A stretch of DNA of 64,000 nucleotides from Sphingomonas sp. CROZ-RG-20F-R02-07 (GCF_022662335.1 NZ_JAKNQJ010000009.1:1-64000); one strand, 5' to 3'; positions 1 to 10,574 are shown, counted from the stretch's first letter. Notes: generated from the sequence alone by a model not told the origin. Program-made: numbers and translations.

Positions 1-1
1 G

Positions 2-1924
<1,923 letters not shown>

Positions 1925-1930
1925 AGGGCT

Positions 1931-1956
1931 TCCCCTCCCGCCCGCGCGGGAGGGGA
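1931..1956 (+). promoter_or_regulatory. infB-rbfA intercistronic hairpin covering the rbfA ribosome binding site
   Basis: A perfect 11-bp stem (1931-1941 with 1946-1956, loop CCGC) lies directly after the infB stop codon. Its right arm contains AGGGG, the only good Shine-Dalgarno before the rbfA ATG at 1964. There is no T-run, so it is a poor terminator. I infer that rbfA initiation depends on ribosomes finishing infB, or on melting of this stem. Confidence 0.6.
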
Positions 1957-1963
1957 TATCGCG

Positions 1964-2353
1964 ATGAAGAACGACACGCCCGAAACCAAATCCGTCCGCA
2001 CGCTGCGCGTCGGCGAGCAGGTGCGCCATGCGCTCTCCGCGATCCTCCAGCGCGGTGACGTGCATGACGACGTGCTGGCGAAGCATCCGGTGACGATCAC
2101 CGAGGTGCGCATGTCGCCCGACCTGCGCCACGCCACCGCCTTCGTGAAGCCGCTGCTCGGCGCCGACGAGGAGAAAGTGTTGAAGGCGCTGCGCACCAAC
2201 ACCGCCTTTCTGCAACGGGAAGTCGCCGCGCGCGTACAGACGCGCTATGCCGCCAAGCTGAAGTTCCTGGCCGACGAAAGCTTCGACGAGGGCACGCATA
2301 TCGACCGGTTGCTGCGTGATCCCAAGGTCGCGCGCGATCTGACCGACGATTGA
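1964..2353 (+). CDS. rbfA: 30S ribosome-binding factor A
   Basis: Binds the immature 30S subunit and helps 16S rRNA 5'-end maturation; a cold-adaptation factor in E. coli. The 129-residue length fits the family, and the N-terminal pattern [20 protein letters not shown] followed by [18 protein letters not shown] is the usual RbfA KH-like fold. It lies 39 bp after infB, the standard neighbour, and its ribosome binding site sits in a hairpin (1931-1956). The 103 bp to the next gene contain no other gene or clear terminator. Confidence 0.95.
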   Translation: MKNDTPETKSVRTLRVGEQVRHALSAILQRGDVHDDVLAKHPVTITEVRMSPDLRHATAFVKPLLGADEEKVLKALRTNTAFLQREVAARVQTRYAAKLKFLADESFDEGTHIDRLLRDPKVARDLTDD

Positions 2354-2456
2354 CGGGGGCACCGGTAAGCCACATCTTGCCGACAGGCGCGCTCGGCCGC
2401 ATCCTCGTCAGGCGGCCAGTGTCCGGAAGCCCCATTCCCATCGAGACGCTCGCCTG

Positions 2457-3032
2457 ATGGCCAAACTCTATTTCTATTATGCCTCGATGAACGCAGGCAA
2501 ATCAACCAACCTGCTCCAGGCCGATTTCAACTATCGCGAGCGGGGCATGGCGACGATGCTATTCACCGCGGGCGTCGACACGCGGTTCGAACGCGGCACG
2601 ATCACGTCACGGATCGGGCTGTCCGAACCGGCGATTGCGTTCGATTCCGGCACCGATCTGGGCGCCTGCGTGCGCGAGCGTCATGCGCGCGAGCCGGTTG
2701 CGTGCGTGCTCGTGGACGAGGCGCAGTTCCTGACCGGCGCACAGGTCGATCAACTCGCCCGGCTGTGCGACACGACCGGCATCCCGGTGCTCGCCTATGG
2801 GCTGCGTACCGATTTTCGGGGCGCGCTCTTCGAGGGATCGGCGCGGCTGCTGGCGATCGCGGACAGTCTGGTCGAGATCAAATCGGTATGCACCTGCGGG
2901 CGCAAGGCGACGATGAACCTGCGGGTGGATTCCCAAGGCCGAGCGATCGCCGATGGCGAACAGACCGACATCGGCGGCAACGAACGCTATGTCGCGCTGT
3001 GCCGCCGGCATTTTACCGCGGCATTGGGTTAG
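2457..3032 (+). CDS. tdk: Thymidine kinase, type II
   Basis: Phosphorylates thymidine to dTMP with ATP (pyrimidine salvage, cytosol). The 191-residue protein begins with a P-loop (ASMNAGKSTNLLQ), has the DEAQF Walker B-type motif near residue 87, and a C-terminal zinc/lasso region with the cysteine set CTCGRK and CRRHF, all typical of the TK1-like family. It is wedged between rbfA and truB, which are usually direct neighbours, so it may have been inserted into the cluster. The stop lies 13 bp before the truB start, suggesting co-transcription. Confidence 0.93.
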   Translation: MAKLYFYYASMNAGKSTNLLQADFNYRERGMATMLFTAGVDTRFERGTITSRIGLSEPAIAFDSGTDLGACVRERHAREPVACVLVDEAQFLTGAQVDQLARLCDTTGIPVLAYGLRTDFRGALFEGSARLLAIADSLVEIKSVCTCGRKATMNLRVDSQGRAIADGEQTDIGGNERYVALCRRHFTAALG

Positions 3033-3045
3033 GGCGTCGCACCGC

Positions 3046-3960
3046 ATGCATGGCTGGATCATTCTCGACAAGCCGCTGGGGCTCGGATCGACGCAGGGCG
3101 TGTCCGCGGTGAAGCGTGCGCTGCGCCAGGGCGGCTATGGCAAGTGGAAGGTGGGCCATGGCGGCACGCTCGACCCGCTGGCGACGGGCGTGCTGCCGAT
3201 CGCGATCGGCGAGGCGACGAAGCTGGCCGGGCGGATGCTCGACAGCGACAAGCGATATGAATTCACCATCGCGTTCGGCACGCAGACCGACACGCTGGAC
3301 GGCGAGGGCGTGCCGGTCGCCACCGCGCCGCTGCGCCCGACGCGCGAGGCGGTGGCGGCGGTGCTGCAGCGCTTCACCGGGCCGATCGCGCAGGTGCCGC
3401 CCGCCTATTCCGCGCTGAAGGTGGATGGCGAACGCGCCTATGATCGGGCGCGCGCGGGCGAGACGGTGGTGCTCGCCAGCCGTGACGTGACCGTCCATGC
3501 GCTGGGCATCGTCGGCGACCCGGCGCCGGGCGCGTTGGAGGCGATCACGCTCAGCGCCCATGTCTCCAAGGGGACGTATATCCGCAGCCTCGCGCGCGAC
3601 ATCGCGGTGGCGCTCGGCACGGTCGGCCATGTGACGATGCTGCGGCGGACAAAGGCGGGGCCGTTCGGCCTCACCCAGGCGATATCGCTGGACAAACTCG
3701 ACGAACTCGGGCAGGCGCGCGCCCTTGAACACCTACTCCTGCCGTTGAGGGCGGGGCTGGACGACATCCCGGCTCTATCCCTCACCCCCGCCCAGGCAGG
3801 AGCGCTCCGACAGGGGCGCGTGCTGGACGGGATCGCCGATGACGATGGCCTCCGCTTCGCCGTCCTGGACGATGTCCCGGTCGCGCTGGTCGAGGTTCAG
3901 GCGGGAAACGCCGTCGTCGTCCGCGGCTTCAACCTCCCGATGTCGAAGGAAGCATCATGA
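3046..3960 (+). CDS. truB: tRNA pseudouridine(55) synthase
   Basis: Makes pseudouridine 55 in the T-loop of tRNAs. Start chosen at ATG 3046 because the protein then begins [12 protein letters not shown], the conserved TruB N-terminus; an in-frame ATG at 2953 would add 31 unrelated residues overlapping tdk. The catalytic-Asp motif [13 protein letters not shown] is near residue 40, and the KxxRYEF-like strand and C-terminal PUA-type region are present. Length is 304 aa, normal. Its last bases overlap the rpsO start as ATGA, indicating translational coupling. Confidence 0.96.
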   Translation: MHGWIILDKPLGLGSTQGVSAVKRALRQGGYGKWKVGHGGTLDPLATGVLPIAIGEATKLAGRMLDSDKRYEFTIAFGTQTDTLDGEGVPVATAPLRPTREAVAAVLQRFTGPIAQVPPAYSALKVDGERAYDRARAGETVVLASRDVTVHALGIVGDPAPGALEAITLSAHVSKGTYIRSLARDIAVALGTVGHVTMLRRTKAGPFGLTQAISLDKLDELGQARALEHLLLPLRAGLDDIPALSLTPAQAGALRQGRVLDGIADDDGLRFAVLDDVPVALVEVQAGNAVVVRGFNLPMSKEAS

Positions 3961-4226
3961 CGATCACCGCCGAACGCAAGACCGAACTCGTCCGCGAACA
4001 TGCCCGCCAGGACGGCGACACCGGTTCGCCCGAAGTCCAGGTCGCGATCCTCACCGAGCGGATCAAGAACCTGACCGAGCATTTCAAGGGCCACAAGAAG
4101 GACAATCATTCGCGCCGCGGTCTGCTGATGATGGTCAACAAGCGGCGTTCGCTGCTCGACTATCTCCGTCACAAGGACGGCCAGCGCTATCTCGATCTCA
4201 TCGCGAAGCTCGGCCTTCGCAAGTAA
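3957..4226 (+). CDS. rpsO: 30S ribosomal protein S15
   Basis: Primary 16S rRNA-binding protein of the 30S platform. 89 residues, the standard length, with the conserved stretches [17 protein letters not shown] and the Ser/Arg-rich [10 protein letters not shown] plus RRSLLDYL near the C-terminus. The ATG overlaps the truB stop by 4 nt. A strong hairpin (4230-4254) follows the stop codon, and pnp lies beyond it, the classic rpsO-pnp order. Confidence 0.98.
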   Translation: MTITAERKTELVREHARQDGDTGSPEVQVAILTERIKNLTEHFKGHKKDNHSRRGLLMMVNKRRSLLDYLRHKDGQRYLDLIAKLGLRK

Positions 4227-4229
4227 CCC

Positions 4230-4254
4230 GAAGGGCGCCCCCGTGGCGCCCTTC
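4230..4254 (+). terminator. rpsO: Hairpin terminator or attenuator after rpsO
   Basis: Perfect 10-bp stem (4230-4239 with 4245-4254, loop CCCGT) starting 3 nt after the rpsO stop. It is followed by only TCTCGTAT, a weak U-tract, so termination is probably partial and some transcripts continue into pnp. Confidence 0.7.
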
Positions 4255-4262
4255 TCGTATGC

Positions 4263-4336
4263 GCCAGTTCCGCAATCCGGCGAACTGGCCGCGGGTCATG
4301 ACAGACCCGGAACCGCCGCGGACCGGCTTAGTCCGC
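4263..4336 (+). promoter_or_regulatory. pnp: Structured pnp leader
   Basis: Between the rpsO hairpin and the pnp ATG are three further stem-loops: 4263-4270 with 4282-4289 (8 bp), 4292-4297 with 4304-4309 (6 bp), and 4318-4323 with 4331-4336 (6 bp). In E. coli the pnp leader forms an RNase III-cleaved duplex used in autoregulation. A similar role here is inferred from position and structure only. Confidence 0.45.
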
Positions 4337-4382
4337 ACATAGGCCCCGGCCGGCATCCGGCCGCCGGAGTGAAGGAAAACAG

Positions 4383-6785
4383 ATGTTCGATACCCAGACC
4401 GTAAGCGCCCAGTGGGGCGGCAAGACGCTGACGCTCGAGACGGGCCGCGTCGCCCGCCAGGCGAACGGCGCCGTGCTCGCCACCCTGGGCGAAACCGTGG
4501 TGTTGTGCGCGGTCACCGCCGCACGCACCGTCAAGGAAGGGCAGGATTTCTTCCCGCTCACCGTCCATTACCAGGAGAAGTTCTCCGCCAGCGGCCGCAT
4601 CCCCGGCGGCTTCTTCAAGCGCGAGCGTGGCGCCACCGAGAAGGAGACGCTGACCAGCCGCCTGATCGATCGCCCGATCCGCCCGCTGTTCCCGGAAGGC
4701 TTCTACAACGAGATCAACGTGATCTGCCAGGTTCTCAGCTATGATGGCGAGAACGAGCCCGACGTGCTCGCGATGGTCGCGGCGTCGGCGGCGCTGACGA
4801 TCTCGGGCGTGCCGTTCATGGGCCCGATCGGCGCGGCACGCGTCGGCTATGTCGATGGCGAATACATCCTGAACCCGACGCTGGAAGAGACCAAGTCGGG
4901 CGATCTCGACCTCGTCGTCGCCGCCACCGGCCAGGCCGTGATGATGGTCGAATCCGAAGCCAAGGAGCTGTCGGAAGAGGTGATGCTGGGCGCGGTGCAG
5001 TTCGCGCACACGGCGTGCCGCGAGGCCGCGAACCTCATCATCGATCTGGCCGAAAAGGCCGCCAAGGAGCCTTGGGAAATGGCCGAGCAGGCCGACCTGT
5101 CGGCCGCCAAGGACAAGCTGAAGAAGCTGATCGGCAAGGACATCGCCGCCGCCTACAAGGTGACCGACAAGTCCAAGCGCTCGGACCTGCTGAACGCCGC
5201 GCGCGCCAAGGGCAAGACGGCGTTCGCCGATGCGAGCCCGCAGGACCAGATGGCTGCCGGCAAGCTGATGAAGAAGCTGGAGGCGGAGATCGTCCGCGGC
5301 GCCATCCTGAAGGACGGCACGCGCATCGACGGCCGCACCACCACGCAGATCCGTCCGATCGAGGCGATGGTGCATTTCCTGCCGCGCACGCACGGCTCGG
5401 CGCTGTTCACGCGCGGCGAGACGCAGTCGATCTGCACCACGACGCTCGGCACGCGCGACGCGGAGCAGATGATCGACGGGCTGAACGGCCTGTCCTACGA
5501 AAACTTCATGCTGCACTACAACTTCCCGCCCTATTCGGTCGGTGAAGTGGGCCGCTTCGGTGCGCCTGGCCGCCGCGAAGTCGGTCACGGCAAGCTCGCC
5601 TGGCGCGCGCTGCATCCGGTGCTGCCGTCGAAGGACGAGTTCCCCTACACCATCCGCGTCCTCAGCGACATCACCGAGAGCAACGGCTCGTCGTCGATGG
5701 CGACGGTCTGCGGCGGTTCGCTCAGCATGATGGACGCCGGCGTGCCGCTGAAGCGCCCGGTTTCGGGCATCGCGATGGGCTTGATCCTCGAAGGCAAGAA
5801 CTTCGCGGTGCTGTCCGACATCCTCGGCGACGAGGATCATCTGGGCGACATGGACTTCAAGGTGGCGGGCACGTCCGAGGGCATCACCACGATGCAGATG
5901 GACATCAAGATCGCCGGCATCACCGAAGAGATCATGGGCAAGGCGCTGGCGCAGGCCAAGGAAGGCCGCGCCCACATCCTGGGCGAAATGGCCAAGGCGC
6001 TCGACCACACCCGCGAGGAACTGTCGGCGCACGCGCCGCGCATCGAGACCTTCACGATCGACAAGTCGAAGATCCGCGAAGTGATCGGCACCGGCGGCAA
6101 GGTGATCCGCGAGATCGTCGCGCAGACCGGCGCCAAGGTCGACATCGACGACGAGGGCGTCATCAAGGTCAGCTCGTCCGACAGCGCGCAGATCGATGCC
6201 GCGATCGCGTGGATCAAGGGCCTGGTCGAAGAGGCCGAAGTGGGCAAGGTCTATGACGGCAAGGTCGTCAACCTGGTCGATTTCGGTGCGTTCGTGAACT
6301 TCATGGGCGGCAAGGACGGGCTCGTCCACGTTTCCGAGATCAAGAACGAGCGCGTCGAGAAGGTGTCGGATGCACTGTCCGAAGGCCAGGCCGTGAAGGT
6401 GAAGGTCCTCGAGATCGATCCGCGCGGCAAGGTGCGCCTGTCGATGCGCGTCGTCGATCAGGAGACCGGCGCCGAGCTGGAAGACACCCGCCCGGCGCGC
6501 GAACCGCGCGAAGGCGGCGATCGCGGTGCGCGCGGTCCGCGGCGCGACGGCGATGGCGGCCGTGGCCCGCGTGGCGACGGCAATGGCGGCAATGGCGGCA
6601 ATGGCGGCGGCGGCCGTGGCGGCGATCGTGGTCCGCGCCGGGACGGCGATGGCGGCCGCGGCCCCCGTCGCGATGGCGGCGGCGCTCCGCGCGGCGAGCG
6701 TTCGGGCGGTGACCGTTCGGGCGGCAAGGACGAGGGCGCGGCGCCCGAGTTCGCGCCGGCCTTCCTGACGGGCGATCGCGACTGA
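4383..6785 (+). CDS. pnp: Polyribonucleotide nucleotidyltransferase (PNPase)
   Basis: Phosphorolytic 3'-5' exoribonuclease of mRNA decay. 800 residues: first RNase PH domain, helical linker, catalytic second RNase PH domain ([15 protein letters not shown] and the [19 protein letters not shown] stretch), a KH domain ([11 protein letters not shown] near residue 560) and an S1 domain ([17 protein letters not shown] near 620). After about residue 690 comes a roughly 100-residue low-complexity tail of Gly, Arg and Asp repeats ([12 protein letters not shown] type), longer than in enterobacterial PNPase. The start is preceded by AAGGAAAACAG. A strong terminator follows at 6809-6840. Confidence 0.97.
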   Translation: MFDTQTVSAQWGGKTLTLETGRVARQANGAVLATLGETVVLCAVTAARTVKEGQDFFPLTVHYQEKFSASGRIPGGFFKRERGATEKETLTSRLIDRPIRPLFPEGFYNEINVICQVLSYDGENEPDVLAMVAASAALTISGVPFMGPIGAARVGYVDGEYILNPTLEETKSGDLDLVVAATGQAVMMVESEAKELSEEVMLGAVQFAHTACREAANLIIDLAEKAAKEPWEMAEQADLSAAKDKLKKLIGKDIAAAYKVTDKSKRSDLLNAARAKGKTAFADASPQDQMAAGKLMKKLEAEIVRGAILKDGTRIDGRTTTQIRPIEAMVHFLPRTHGSALFTRGETQSICTTTLGTRDAEQMIDGLNGLSYENFMLHYNFPPYSVGEVGRFGAPGRREVGHGKLAWRALHPVLPSKDEFPYTIRVLSDITESNGSSSMATVCGGSLSMMDAGVPLKRPVSGIAMGLILEGKNFAVLSDILGDEDHLGDMDFKVAGTSEGITTMQMDIKIAGITEEIMGKALAQAKEGRAHILGEMAKALDHTREELSAHAPRIETFTIDKSKIREVIGTGGKVIREIVAQTGAKVDIDDEGVIKVSSSDSAQIDAAIAWIKGLVEEAEVGKVYDGKVVNLVDFGAFVNFMGGKDGLVHVSEIKNERVEKVSDALSEGQAVKVKVLEIDPRGKVRLSMRVVDQETGAELEDTRPAREPREGGDRGARGPRRDGDGGRGPRGDGNGGNGGNGGGGRGGDRGPRRDGDGGRGPRRDGGGAPRGERSGGDRSGGKDEGAAPEFAPAFLTGDRD

Positions 6786-6808
6786 TCGTTTCGCCACCGC
6801 GAAACGGG

Positions 6809-6840
6809 AAAAGGGGCTCGGGCGACCGGGCCCCTTTTTC
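6809..6840 (+). terminator. pnp: Rho-independent terminator after pnp
   Basis: Stem 6809-6821 with 6826-6838, containing one T-G wobble and closed by a GCGA tetraloop. The left arm starts with an A-run and the right arm ends in a T-run, so the element could also act from the other strand. A second 8-bp hairpin (6787-6794 with 6799-6806) precedes it directly after the stop codon. Confidence 0.9.
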
Positions 6841-6937
6841 GTTGAGGGCGCCGTCATCGTTAACCGGCCCTTATCCCTGTTTCGCCAAAGCGGATCGCGG
6901 CTCGGGGATGCGTGCGCCCGGGCAAGCGGGGTCGGTC

Positions 6938-8494
6938 ATGGCGGTAAAGCTCATCATCTGGGATCTCGACGATACGCTGTGGCGGGGAACGCTGGCGGAT
7001 GGCGAGCCCGTCACCCCCTTCCCCGCGCGCGTCGCGCTGATCCGCGCATTCAATGCCCGCGGTGTCGTCTCGGCGATCTGTTCGAAGAATGATTTCACGA
7101 CTGCGCAGGCACGGCTGACCGAACTTGGGCTGTGGGACGAATTCGTCTTTCCGCAGATCGCGTTCGAGCCCAAGCCGCAGGCGATCGCGCGGATCATCGC
7201 GGACATGCAGTTGCGCGCCGTCGACGTGCTGTTCATCGACGACAATCCGCTGAACCTGGGCGAAGTCCGCTTCCTGCTGCCCGAGATCCAGTGCCTCGAC
7301 GCCACCGCCGCCGATGCCGACACGGTGCTGGCGGCGCTGCTCGCCGCGCAGACCGGCACACGCAGCCGCGTGGCGGATTATCGGGTGCTGGAAACCCGGC
7401 GTGCCGATCGCGCCATGGGCCTTCCGCTATCCGACGTGGAATTCCTGCGATCCTGCGAGATCCGCGTCTGCCTGCCGTTCTGCATGGAGACGCTGGATCA
7501 TGTCGGCCGCATCGCCGAACTCATCAACCGGTCGAACCAGTTGAACTACACCGGCTCGCGCGTGACGGTGGAGGAACTGCGCGAAACCATCATCGACGTC
7601 GTTCGCCACGCCAGCCTCGCGGTCTTCGCATGGGACCGATACGGCGATTATGGTCTGGTCGGCTTCGTCATGCTGGAGCGCGACCATGATCGCGCGCCGT
7701 TCGGCGTCCGCCATTTCGTGTTCTCGTGCCGCGCGATGCATATGGGGCTGGAGCGCTATGCGCTCGATCACCTCCCCGTTCGCGGTGCCACGCTCTATCC
7801 GGCCATCGCGGAGATGGCAGAGCCCGGTTTTGCCGACCGGTTCGATGCCACGCCATCGGACTGGATCGAATGCCGCCTGATCGACGATGACGAAAGCCGC
7901 AGCCGATTACTGGCCGATCGCATGGTCGCCGAGCCGGTGCTGCGGATCATGGCGAATTGCCAGTCGGGTGGCCTCGCCCATTTCAGCACGCTTCGCGCGC
8001 AGATCCTGTTCGATAATTTTCCGAACGTGTTCCTGCTGCGCAGCGTTCTGGACGATGAATTTCCCAGCCAGCCATTCCCACCCTATCTCGTTTATGCCGT
8101 GGGCACCGAATATGCGAACGGCCCGTGGGGGCCACTGGCGCAAATGCTCGATACCGGGCTTTACGCGCTGTGCGCGCGTCGGCTCGCGGCATTCGTTGCC
8201 GAACGCGGGATCGAAATGCTGGTGCTGCTGCCCCCCGACGATCAGCCGGACGGCTTCTATCGTCCGGATATCGGCATGAGCGCGGAACGCACCCGCGCGT
8301 TCAACGCGATCTGGCGCGATATCGTCACCCCCGGCCTGTCGATCGGGGAGCTGGGCCTGCTGCACGGCCCCGACGAGATGTACGACATCAACCATCACCG
8401 GCCGGAGTCGCTGCAAAAGGTCGCCGGCCTGATCGACCTCTGGCATGCGCAGGTTTCGGGCGAGGCGCCGACGATGGATAGGCAAGCCGCCTGA
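6938..8494 (+). CDS. FkbH-type HAD/GNAT protein with extra C-terminal WcbI-like domain
   Basis: Start chosen at ATG 6938, which puts the HAD motif at the N-terminus (IIWDLDDTLWRG, D9 and D11); upstream in-frame starts add an unrelated Arg-rich stretch. The first ~130 residues form a HAD-IIIC phosphatase-like domain (ICSKND, then FIDDNPLNLGEV). A GNAT-like acyltransferase follows (NRSNQLNYTGSR, YGDYGLVGFV, SCRAMHMGLE), the arrangement of FkbH proteins that load acyl groups onto carrier proteins. The last ~190 residues start with IMANCQSGGLAHF and resemble WcbI-type polysaccharide enzymes, a weaker call. No carrier protein, PKS or capsule genes are nearby, so the substrate is unknown. Confidence 0.75.
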   Translation: MAVKLIIWDLDDTLWRGTLADGEPVTPFPARVALIRAFNARGVVSAICSKNDFTTAQARLTELGLWDEFVFPQIAFEPKPQAIARIIADMQLRAVDVLFIDDNPLNLGEVRFLLPEIQCLDATAADADTVLAALLAAQTGTRSRVADYRVLETRRADRAMGLPLSDVEFLRSCEIRVCLPFCMETLDHVGRIAELINRSNQLNYTGSRVTVEELRETIIDVVRHASLAVFAWDRYGDYGLVGFVMLERDHDRAPFGVRHFVFSCRAMHMGLERYALDHLPVRGATLYPAIAEMAEPGFADRFDATPSDWIECRLIDDDESRSRLLADRMVAEPVLRIMANCQSGGLAHFSTLRAQILFDNFPNVFLLRSVLDDEFPSQPFPPYLVYAVGTEYANGPWGPLAQMLDTGLYALCARRLAAFVAERGIEMLVLLPPDDQPDGFYRPDIGMSAERTRAFNAIWRDIVTPGLSIGELGLLHGPDEMYDINHHRPESLQKVAGLIDLWHAQVSGEAPTMDRQAA

Positions 8495-8509
8495 TCCTGA
8501 CGTCCTGCG

Positions 8510-8860
8510 GTCATCAAGTGGGGAGCTTCTGTTGCTCGGTGCTCCCCGTACCGCCGGTGTCCGCTTCTGTTGCCCGGTGCGGCCCGAACCGCGCTTTTGT
8601 TCGTGTAACCTAAGGCCGTGAGGCCGTCAGTTACGCGGCAATCGCGAGTGCTTCGTTATCGTTGGCACTTGTGTATGGGCCGTCGCGGTGGTCCCATTCC
8701 GAGCGAAACATAGCGCTTTTCAACACACGTCGATCCTGGTTCGACCCCGTCATCGGCGCCCGCCCCGAAGGATGGAAGCCGGTGGTGGAGTCGCCGGGTA
8801 CTGCCCCCGGGTCCGCTGCGCCTATTGTACGCCACGCTTTATCGCCATAGCCGGACAGGA
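8510..8860 (-). ncRNA. ssrA: Two-piece (permuted) tmRNA, tag ANDNEALAIAA
   Basis: On the minus strand the acceptor piece comes first: a T-arm of 5+7+5 nt at 8794-8810 and a 3' end CGACTCCACCA ending at 8783. After an intervening stretch, the coding piece starts at 8748 with GGGGTCG, which pairs over all 7 positions (one G-U) with CGACTCC. AGGATCGACG, matching the conserved tmRNA 5' domain, follows. The tag reading frame runs from GCC (8664-8666) to TAA (8631-8633) and encodes ANDNEALAIAA. Downstream lie a GGCC hairpin and two pseudoknot-like repeats. Circular permutation with a split product is known in Alphaproteobacteria. The outer ends (8510 and 8860) are approximate. Confidence 0.9.
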
Positions 8861-8954
8861 GAATCCCACCGGCACGCCCGATATAGGCGCTGGGCGGGCG
8901 CATGGAAACCCCGCCTTTCGCTCGCCACAAACCCGCGCCATAGAAACCTGGATC

Positions 8955-9386
8955 ATGTTGACCCAGCGTTCCCGCTACGCGCTTCGCGCGATGCTCTACC
9001 TTGCCGAGGCGCCGATGGGCGCGCCGCCGATCCCCATGGGGCGGATCGCGGCGGAGGCAAACGTGCCGCGCAAGTTTCTCGAGCTCATCCTGGCCGATCT
9101 GCGCGAGGCGGGGCTGCTCCACAGCCACCGCGGCAAGATGGGCGGCTATTGTCTCTCGCGCCCGACGCACCTGATCTCGCTCGGCGACGTGATCCGCGTG
9201 ATCGAAGGCCCGCTCGCGCTGGTCCCCTGCGTCAGCCGAACCGCCTATCGCCGCTGCACGGACTGCAAGAGCGAGGCGGACTGCGCGATCCGCCACGCCA
9301 TGATGCGCGTGCGCGACGAGACCGCGCGGATCCTGGACGGCACCAGCCTGGCGGACGCGAACGCCGAGGACCTTGCCGCCGCTTGA
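8955..9386 (+). CDS. Rrf2 family transcriptional regulator
   Basis: Winged-helix regulator of 143 residues. It starts MLTQRSRYALRAMLYLAEAP, the typical Rrf2 N-terminus, and contains the recognition-helix region (VPRKFLELILADLREAGLLHSHRGKMGGY). Start at ATG 8955; the frame is open further upstream but runs into ssrA. Cysteines at PCVSRTAYRRCTDCKSEADC form a four-Cys cluster in the position where IscR, NsrR and RirA bind Fe-S, but the spacing differs, so an Fe-S cofactor is possible, not shown. Regulated genes are unknown, and neither isc nor suf genes are in the window. Confidence 0.88.
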   Translation: MLTQRSRYALRAMLYLAEAPMGAPPIPMGRIAAEANVPRKFLELILADLREAGLLHSHRGKMGGYCLSRPTHLISLGDVIRVIEGPLALVPCVSRTAYRRCTDCKSEADCAIRHAMMRVRDETARILDGTSLADANAEDLAAA

Positions 9387-9470
9387 GCCCGGGCGGGGTG
9401 CGGCTCGCTAGGACGGAAAAAAGCCTTCCAGAATGCTCTACCTGAAACCCAAGCCGAACACCGACCCGCC

Positions 9471-9902
9471 CTAGCCGACGCGGCGCGCCTTCAGTTCGTC
9501 GCGGATCTCGCGGAGCAACGTGACGTCGGCGGGTTCGGCGGCGGTCTTCACCTCGGGCTTGGGCATCAGCCGGTTCACCGCGCGGACGACGAGAAAGATG
9601 ATGAAGGCGACGATCAGGAAATTCACCGCCGCGGTGACGAACGCGCCATAGCCGAACAGCGCGACGCCGGCCTTTTTCAGCGCGGCATAGTCGCTCGATC
9701 CGCGCAGTGCCGCGGGCACCGGGCCCATCACGATGAAATAGCTCGAAAAGTCCAGGCCGCCGAAGATCTTGCCAATGATCGGCATCAGCACGTCGTCGGT
9801 CAGCGACGTCACGATCTTGCCGAAAGCGGCACCGATGATGACGGCGACGGCGAGGTCGAGCACGTTCCCCCGCATCACGAACGTCTTGAACTCTTTCAGC
9901 AC
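9471..9902 (-). CDS. mscL: Large-conductance mechanosensitive channel
   Basis: Homopentameric inner-membrane channel that opens under membrane tension during hypo-osmotic shock. The protein carries the MscL signature VLKEFKTFVMRGNVLDLAVAVIIG, two membrane helices (about residues 15-45 and 75-100) and a charged C-terminal helix (DVTLLREIRDELKARR). I prefer the GTG at 9902 (143 aa): it is preceded by AGAAGG and yields the usual N-terminus. The ATG at 9941 would add 13 residues without a visible ribosome binding site. It diverges from lemA. Confidence 0.92.
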   Translation of the reverse strand: MLKEFKTFVMRGNVLDLAVAVIIGAAFGKIVTSLTDDVLMPIIGKIFGGLDFSSYFIVMGPVPAALRGSSDYAALKKAGVALFGYGAFVTAAVNFLIVAFIIFLVVRAVNRLMPKPEVKTAAEPADVTLLREIRDELKARRVG

Positions 9903-9984
9903 GGCGCCATTTCCCTTCTCGATTTGGCCTGCATCCTCCATGATGCGCGTGGTAGGGATAGGCCAGAAACCGGGAGGGATGTCC

Positions 9985-10569
9985 ATGAAGCTTCGTGCCG
10001 CACTCGCAATGACCGCCGCCGTGTCGCTGGCCGGCTGCGGGTTGAACAGCATTCCGACCGCGGAGGAAAATGCCAAGGCACGCTGGGCCGATGTGCAGAA
10101 CGACTATCAGCGCCGCGCCGACCTGATCCCCAATCTCGTCGCCACGGTGAAGGCTGCGGGCGCGCAGGAGAAGAGCATCCTCGTCGAAGTGACGCAGGCG
10201 CGCGCCGGTGCGCAATCGACCCAGCTTTCGGGCGACGATCTGAAGGATCCGGCCAAGGTGGCCGCATTCCAGCGGGCGCAGGGTGCCGTCACCATGTCGC
10301 TCCAGCGACTGCAGGAGGCCTATCCAGAGCTGAAGAGCCAGGGCAATTACACCACGTTGATGAGCCAGTTGGAAGGCACCGAGAACCGCATCGCGATCGC
10401 GCGCCGCGACTACAACCAGGCGGTGCAGGAGTATAACACGCGCATCCGCACCTTCCCCGACGCGGTGGGTGCCAAGGTGTTCTACGGTGCCAAGCCGATG
10501 GTGCCGTTCGCCGCCACGACGCCAGGTGCGGACACCGCGCCATCGGTCAATTTCGGCAACGCGAACTGA
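9985..10569 (+). CDS. lemA: LemA family lipoprotein
   Basis: 194-residue LemA-family protein of helical-bundle type; family function not firmly established, linked to envelope processes. Start at ATG 9985, seven bases after GGGAGGG; an ATG at 9979 is too close to it. The N-terminus is a lipoprotein signal (VSLAGCG, Cys19 as the lipidated residue). The body has the LemA core: RWADVQNDYQRRADLIPNLV, then ENRIAIARRDYNQAVQEYNT and a Phe-Pro near the C-terminus. It heads an operon with two TPM proteins, a common arrangement. Confidence 0.93.
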   Translation: MKLRAALAMTAAVSLAGCGLNSIPTAEENAKARWADVQNDYQRRADLIPNLVATVKAAGAQEKSILVEVTQARAGAQSTQLSGDDLKDPAKVAAFQRAQGAVTMSLQRLQEAYPELKSQGNYTTLMSQLEGTENRIAIARRDYNQAVQEYNTRIRTFPDAVGAKVFYGAKPMVPFAATTPGADTAPSVNFGNAN

Positions 10570-10574
10570 TCGCG

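Noticed and set aside
2354..2456. Gene between rbfA and tdk
   Set aside because: 103 bp without a start, ribosome binding site or recognisable product.
4296..6857. 853-residue minus-strand frame opposite pnp
   Set aside because: Antisense shadow of a certain gene, low-complexity Ala/Arg product.
8510..8860. ssrA as an integration site for a mobile element
   Set aside because: tmRNA genes often serve as attachment sites, but no integrase, direct repeat of the gene end or composition shift is seen on either side.
8631..9296. 221-residue minus-strand frame ending ANDNEALAIAA
   Set aside because: Only the last 11 codons are real, as the tmRNA tag; the upstream part is the tmRNA and the antisense of the Rrf2 gene.
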